9,408 nt of DNA from NCBI GenBank assembly GCA_016185555.1, contig JACPNI010000096.1:1-9408 (forward strand), in the 5' to 3' direction. The notes under the pieces were generated by a model. That model was given only the letters and a program-made list of their open reading frames with translations. It was not told where the DNA came from and did not search any database. This document shows, in pieces, positions 7,013 through 9,408 of the stretch. A program made the position numbers and the translations under genes. This DNA comes from Candidatus Woesearchaeota archaeon (GTDB lineage: Archaea; Nanobdellota; Nanobdellia; SCGC-AAA011-G17; JACPNG01). Every line of letters begins with the position of its first letter. Within the stretch, counting starts at the first letter, position 1.

Positions 7013-7931
7013 AATACTGGAAAAATATAAAATAGAAAGTGGATTAATTGATGTTGATGTTGAGATAGTAAAAGAAGATAACATACCCAAGTATAAATTA
7101 ATTATCCCGGAAATTTCCTTGGGAACTTCAGCTTTATTAAATTCAATAAAACATGAGTTAATAACCTCTATTAATATAACAACTGCCGAGATACTTAATC
7201 CGGAGATAATTAATACACTTAAACAAAGGTTTTCGACAAAAGCTGAGGAATACCTGCTTGACAAGCTTCCAAATATTGATAAAAAAACAAAGGACTTTCT
7301 AGTAACATCACTTATTAATGAAATGCTTGGACTTAAGGATATAGAATACTTGCTTAGCGACCCGCAACTTGAAGAGATAATAATAACATCTGCAAAGGAA
7401 AGTGTAAGGGTATTCCATAAAAAATACGGGTGGTTATTGACAAATATTTTGATTAAATCAGAGGAAGAGATACAAAATTATGCCAATATAATTGCACGAA
7501 GGATTGGAAGACAAATAACAACCCTGACCCCAATATTAGATGCACATCTTGTTACAGGTGACAGGGCAAATGCCGTTCTCTATCCGATTTCAACAAAAGG
7601 AAATGCAATAACTATAAGAAAATTTGCACGTGATCCGTGGACTTTTGTTGATCTTATACAGAATAAAACATGCAGTTCAGGTATATTCGCATTGATATGG
7701 TTGGCTATGCAGTATGAAATGAACATCCTGATTAGCGGAGGAACTGCTTCAGGAAAGACCAGTTTCTTGAATACATGTATGCCTTTTATTCCCCCAAATC
7801 ATCGTATCATTAGTATAGAAGACACGAGAGAATTATTTTTGCCAGAATATCTGTATTGGTGTCCATTAACCACACGGGAGCCAAACCCAGAGGGAAAAGG
7901 TGAGGTATCCATGTTAGATCGTGAGCGGTAA
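7005..7931 (+). CDS. Pilus/secretion ATPase (VirB11/GspE family), interrupted by an intein
   Basis: Cytosolic ATPase that would power pilin assembly or secretion. Residues 1-301 match the host protein. The N-terminal domain includes YLLSDPQLEEIIIT and then IARRIGRQITTLTPILDAHL, ending in ITIRKFARDPWTF. Walker A is GGTASGKT at 245-252 (Lys251), and the Asp box is SIEDTREL with Glu272 and Asp273. TTREPNPEGKGEV then leads to the point where family members continue into a (T/S)MLDLL segment and Walker B. Here, after GEV, the next seven codons (SMLDRER) are read best as the intein's first residues, and TAA follows at 7929. Walker B, the His box and the rest of the C-terminal domain are therefore missing from this frame. 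Without splicing or correction, the 308-aa product should be inactive. No paralogue is visible in the window. Confidence 0.88.
   Translation: MLEILEKYKIESGLIDVDVEIVKEDNIPKYKLIIPEISLGTSALLNSIKHELITSINITTAEILNPEIINTLKQRFSTKAEEYLLDKLPNIDKKTKDFLVTSLINEMLGLKDIEYLLSDPQLEEIIITSAKESVRVFHKKYGWLLTNILIKSEEEIQNYANIIARRIGRQITTLTPILDAHLVTGDRANAVLYPISTKGNAITIRKFARDPWTFVDLIQNKTCSSGIFALIWLAMQYEMNILISGGTASGKTSFLNTCMPFIPPNHRIISIEDTRELFLPEYLYWCPLTTREPNPEGKGEVSMLDRER
7908..7931 (+). other. N-extein/intein junction with a reading-frame break
   Basis: The predicted splice junction is Val301/Ser302. Host family members have S or T at this place, which would also supply the +1 nucleophile of the C-extein. The ATPase frame continues SMLDRER and stops (TAA 7929-7931). 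The intein body is in the next frame, open from 7918 after TAG 7915-7917, and reads VSGNGELIEIS from GTG 7921. One base too many, or two too few, separates the frames. Bases 7921-7928 are coded in both. Joining the two products gives SMLDRER+VSGNGELIEI, within one or two residues of a normal block A length. A single protein from a +1 shift at CGG-t-AAC would be about three residues shorter. Confidence 0.7.
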
Positions 7932-9408
7932 CGGGGAGCTTATTGAAATATCAGAATATGTTGAGAAAAAATTAGCTAAAAGCCACAAAAAGATAAATGA
8001 AAATATTATTGCAGCAGAAGGAGACGGTGATACTATATTGGCAGGAAGTCCTTTTTCTTTGCAATATAAGAAAGAAAAGATAAAAGCCTTTACAAAAAAT
8101 ACTGGAAGAAAATATATTTGTGATATAATATGTAATGACGGAACTAAATTTTCTATAACAGAAAACACTAAACTACCTGTAATGTCAAAAGAAGGAAAAA
8201 TGGCTTTGTTAAACCCTTTCGAGATTAAAAAGCTGGGTAAAGCTTATGTACCGTTATTTACTAAAATAGACATAAAAACAGGCTATAAAAAAATAAAGTT
8301 ATTTGAGGTTTTTGACAAAAAAGATATATATGCATGCAAAATAAAAAAAGAGTATTTACAATTAGAGAATAATCTTAAAAAGAAGTTTAAATTAAAGGAA
8401 ATAGCATTTAGATGTGGTGTTAAACATCAAAGTTTTAATTATTATAGAAGTACCGGGATAGTGAATATGCGAGTTCTTAAGCTTATGATAGAACTGTCTG
8501 ATTATTCTTTAGATTATTTTGAGAATAAAATAAAATACTTAAAGGCAAGAGGTACAACGGCTAATTTAGTAAAAATCCCACGGGAATTAAATGAGGATCT
8601 CGCTTACTTTGCCGGATTTGTTCTTGCTGAAAAGTTTATAGGAAAAAACAGAATAACAATCTCGCAGAAGGAAGATATAAACTATATTTTAAAACCATTA
8701 GTAAAAAAACTTTTTGAAATCGATATAAAACATCGTAAGGAGGAATATAACACATACTACATACTTTCTAGTGTTATATCATATTTAATGAAGGATTTAT
8801 TTAATGCTGAAAAAGCTAAAAATGTAAGGGCTCCTAGCATTATAATGAAGTCTCCTGAAAGTGTAATATCAGCATTTTTATCCGGTTACATAGATGGCGA
8901 TGGCAGTGTTGATACAAAAAGGGTAGCTATGTCATCTATTAATGAATATATTATAAATGAGTTTAAATATTTGTTTACCAGATTAGGAATAAAGTCCTCT
9001 GTTTATAGCTATCTTCATAAAAACAGGCATAATAAAATTTATACACTAAATATAACAACCAGAAAAGATTTACAAAATGCTTGTAAAATACTAAAATTTA
9101 GAAAAAAATTTAATATAGAAAAGGCAAAAATAACAATTAAGAAACAGTTTAAAGAAGGGACAGTTAGAAATAGAATTCCGGCATCGTGGGCTATACATTA
9201 TATAGAAACATTAAAAAACTATTTAACTGAAAAAGAGAGATATAATTTTTATTACAGGTATAAAGAAAGTATTAACAAGACAATTTCTAGGAATAGAATA
9301 GCAGAATTGGTATCATTATTATCATTTAGAGTACATACAACTAGAGAAGAAGCAAATAGTCTAAAGGTATTGGGTGAATTGAGCAGAGATAATGTAGAAT
9401 ATATAAAA
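7921..9408 (+). CDS. Intein with LAGLIDADG homing endonuclease (body, runs off window)
   Basis: 496 codons without a stop, numbered here from GTG 7921; the C-terminal splicing blocks lie beyond the window. Residues 5-18 (GELIEISEYVEKKL) match the Hint region after block A. Residues 45-116 (FSLQYKKEKIKAF, YICDIICNDGTKFSIT, VMSKEGK, EIKKLGKAYVPLF) follow the Hint pattern of archaeal polymerase-type inteins. Block B reads TENT (80-83) where TxxH is usual. Residues 158-197 resemble a helix-turn-helix (LKEIAFRCGVKHQSFNYY). Endonuclease motif 1 is FAGFVLAEK (230-238), with Glu at the catalytic acid place. Motif 2 is FLSGYIDGDGSV (319-330) with Asp327 intact. Arg codons favour AGA (about 15 AGA to 5 AGG), opposite to thrS. 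Normally the intein would excise itself from the ATPase precursor while the nuclease spreads the element. A freestanding protein starting at GTG 7921 is possible. Confidence 0.85.
   Translation, partial: MSGNGELIEISEYVEKKLAKSHKKINENIIAAEGDGDTILAGSPFSLQYKKEKIKAFTKNTGRKYICDIICNDGTKFSITENTKLPVMSKEGKMALLNPFEIKKLGKAYVPLFTKIDIKTGYKKIKLFEVFDKKDIYACKIKKEYLQLENNLKKKFKLKEIAFRCGVKHQSFNYYRSTGIVNMRVLKLMIELSDYSLDYFENKIKYLKARGTTANLVKIPRELNEDLAYFAGFVLAEKFIGKNRITISQKEDINYILKPLVKKLFEIDIKHRKEEYNTYYILSSVISYLMKDLFNAEKAKNVRAPSIIMKSPESVISAFLSGYIDGDGSVDTKRVAMSSINEYIINEFKYLFTRLGIKSSVYSYLHKNRHNKIYTLNITTRKDLQNACKILKFRKKFNIEKAKITIKKQFKEGTVRNRIPASWAIHYIETLKNYLTEKERYNFYYRYKESINKTISRNRIAELVSLLSFRVHTTREEANSLKVLGELSRDNVEYIK

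Noticed and set aside
7914..8168. Minus-strand open frame of 84 codons at the intein start
   Set aside because: Antisense shadow of the Hint-coding frame, which gives a recognisable protein family.
7921..9408. Self-splicing group I intron or archaeal BHB intron carrying the endonuclease
   Set aside because: The first 116 residues fit a Hint splicing domain and the ORF begins within a few codons of the break, leaving no room for intron RNA structure on the 5' side. I also saw no bulge-helix-bulge pairing, though the 3' end is outside the window.

Overview
The window is AT-rich archaeal DNA. The main evidence is a set of proteins with class III (archaeal prepilin) signal sequences, in which a short basic stretch is followed by G/A-Q at the cleavage site, Glu at +5 and a long hydrophobic helix. 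There are also archaeal TATA-like promoter elements and an archaeal-type pilus/secretion ATPase. A bacterial-type threonyl-tRNA synthetase, and the style of the small pilins, suggest a DPANN-like lineage (Woesearchaeota/Pacearchaeota-like). That placement is inference, because the window holds no rRNA or other firm marker.

Layout. (1) Bases 2-910 hold the 3' two-thirds or so of thrS (+), whose stop overlaps the TTG start of a 178-aa cytosolic PepSY-like protein (907-1443, +). (2) A 146-aa pilin runs convergently on the minus strand (1460-1900) and ends in a hairpin plus T-tract terminator. (3) A 105-base divergent intergenic region (1901-2005) carries a perfectly palindromic TATA element that could serve both directions. 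(4) A tight plus-strand operon runs from 2006 to the window end. It encodes a large Ig-like pilin/adhesin (525 aa), two small class III pilins (123 and 157 aa), two further single-helix surface proteins with degenerate K-K-G signals (about 142 and 279 aa), a four-helix membrane protein (243 aa), a two-helix membrane protein with a C-terminal winged-helix-like domain (197 aa), and a VirB11/GspE-type ATPase. Genes overlap or are separated by 1-2 bases, except for one 32-base gap at 5654-5685.

Together these look like a type IV pilus-like surface structure. The ATPase powers assembly, the two cytoplasmic-domain membrane proteins probably link motor and membrane, and the pilins and adhesin form the extracellular part. 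The usual TadC-like platform protein is not seen and may lie beyond the window.

The most striking feature is an intein that interrupts the ATPase gene at the conserved GKGEV/S position, between the Asp box and Walker B. It has a recognisable Hint region, a helix-turn-helix-like segment and a two-motif LAGLIDADG homing endonuclease, and it runs past the window end without a stop. Its reading frame is one base out of register with the ATPase: the ATPase frame stops 7 codons into the intein (TAA at 7929), while the intein frame is open from 7918 onward. This could be a disabling frameshift, an assembly error, or a natural split near the intein N-terminus with overlapping reading frames. The usual block B histidine also appears to be missing.
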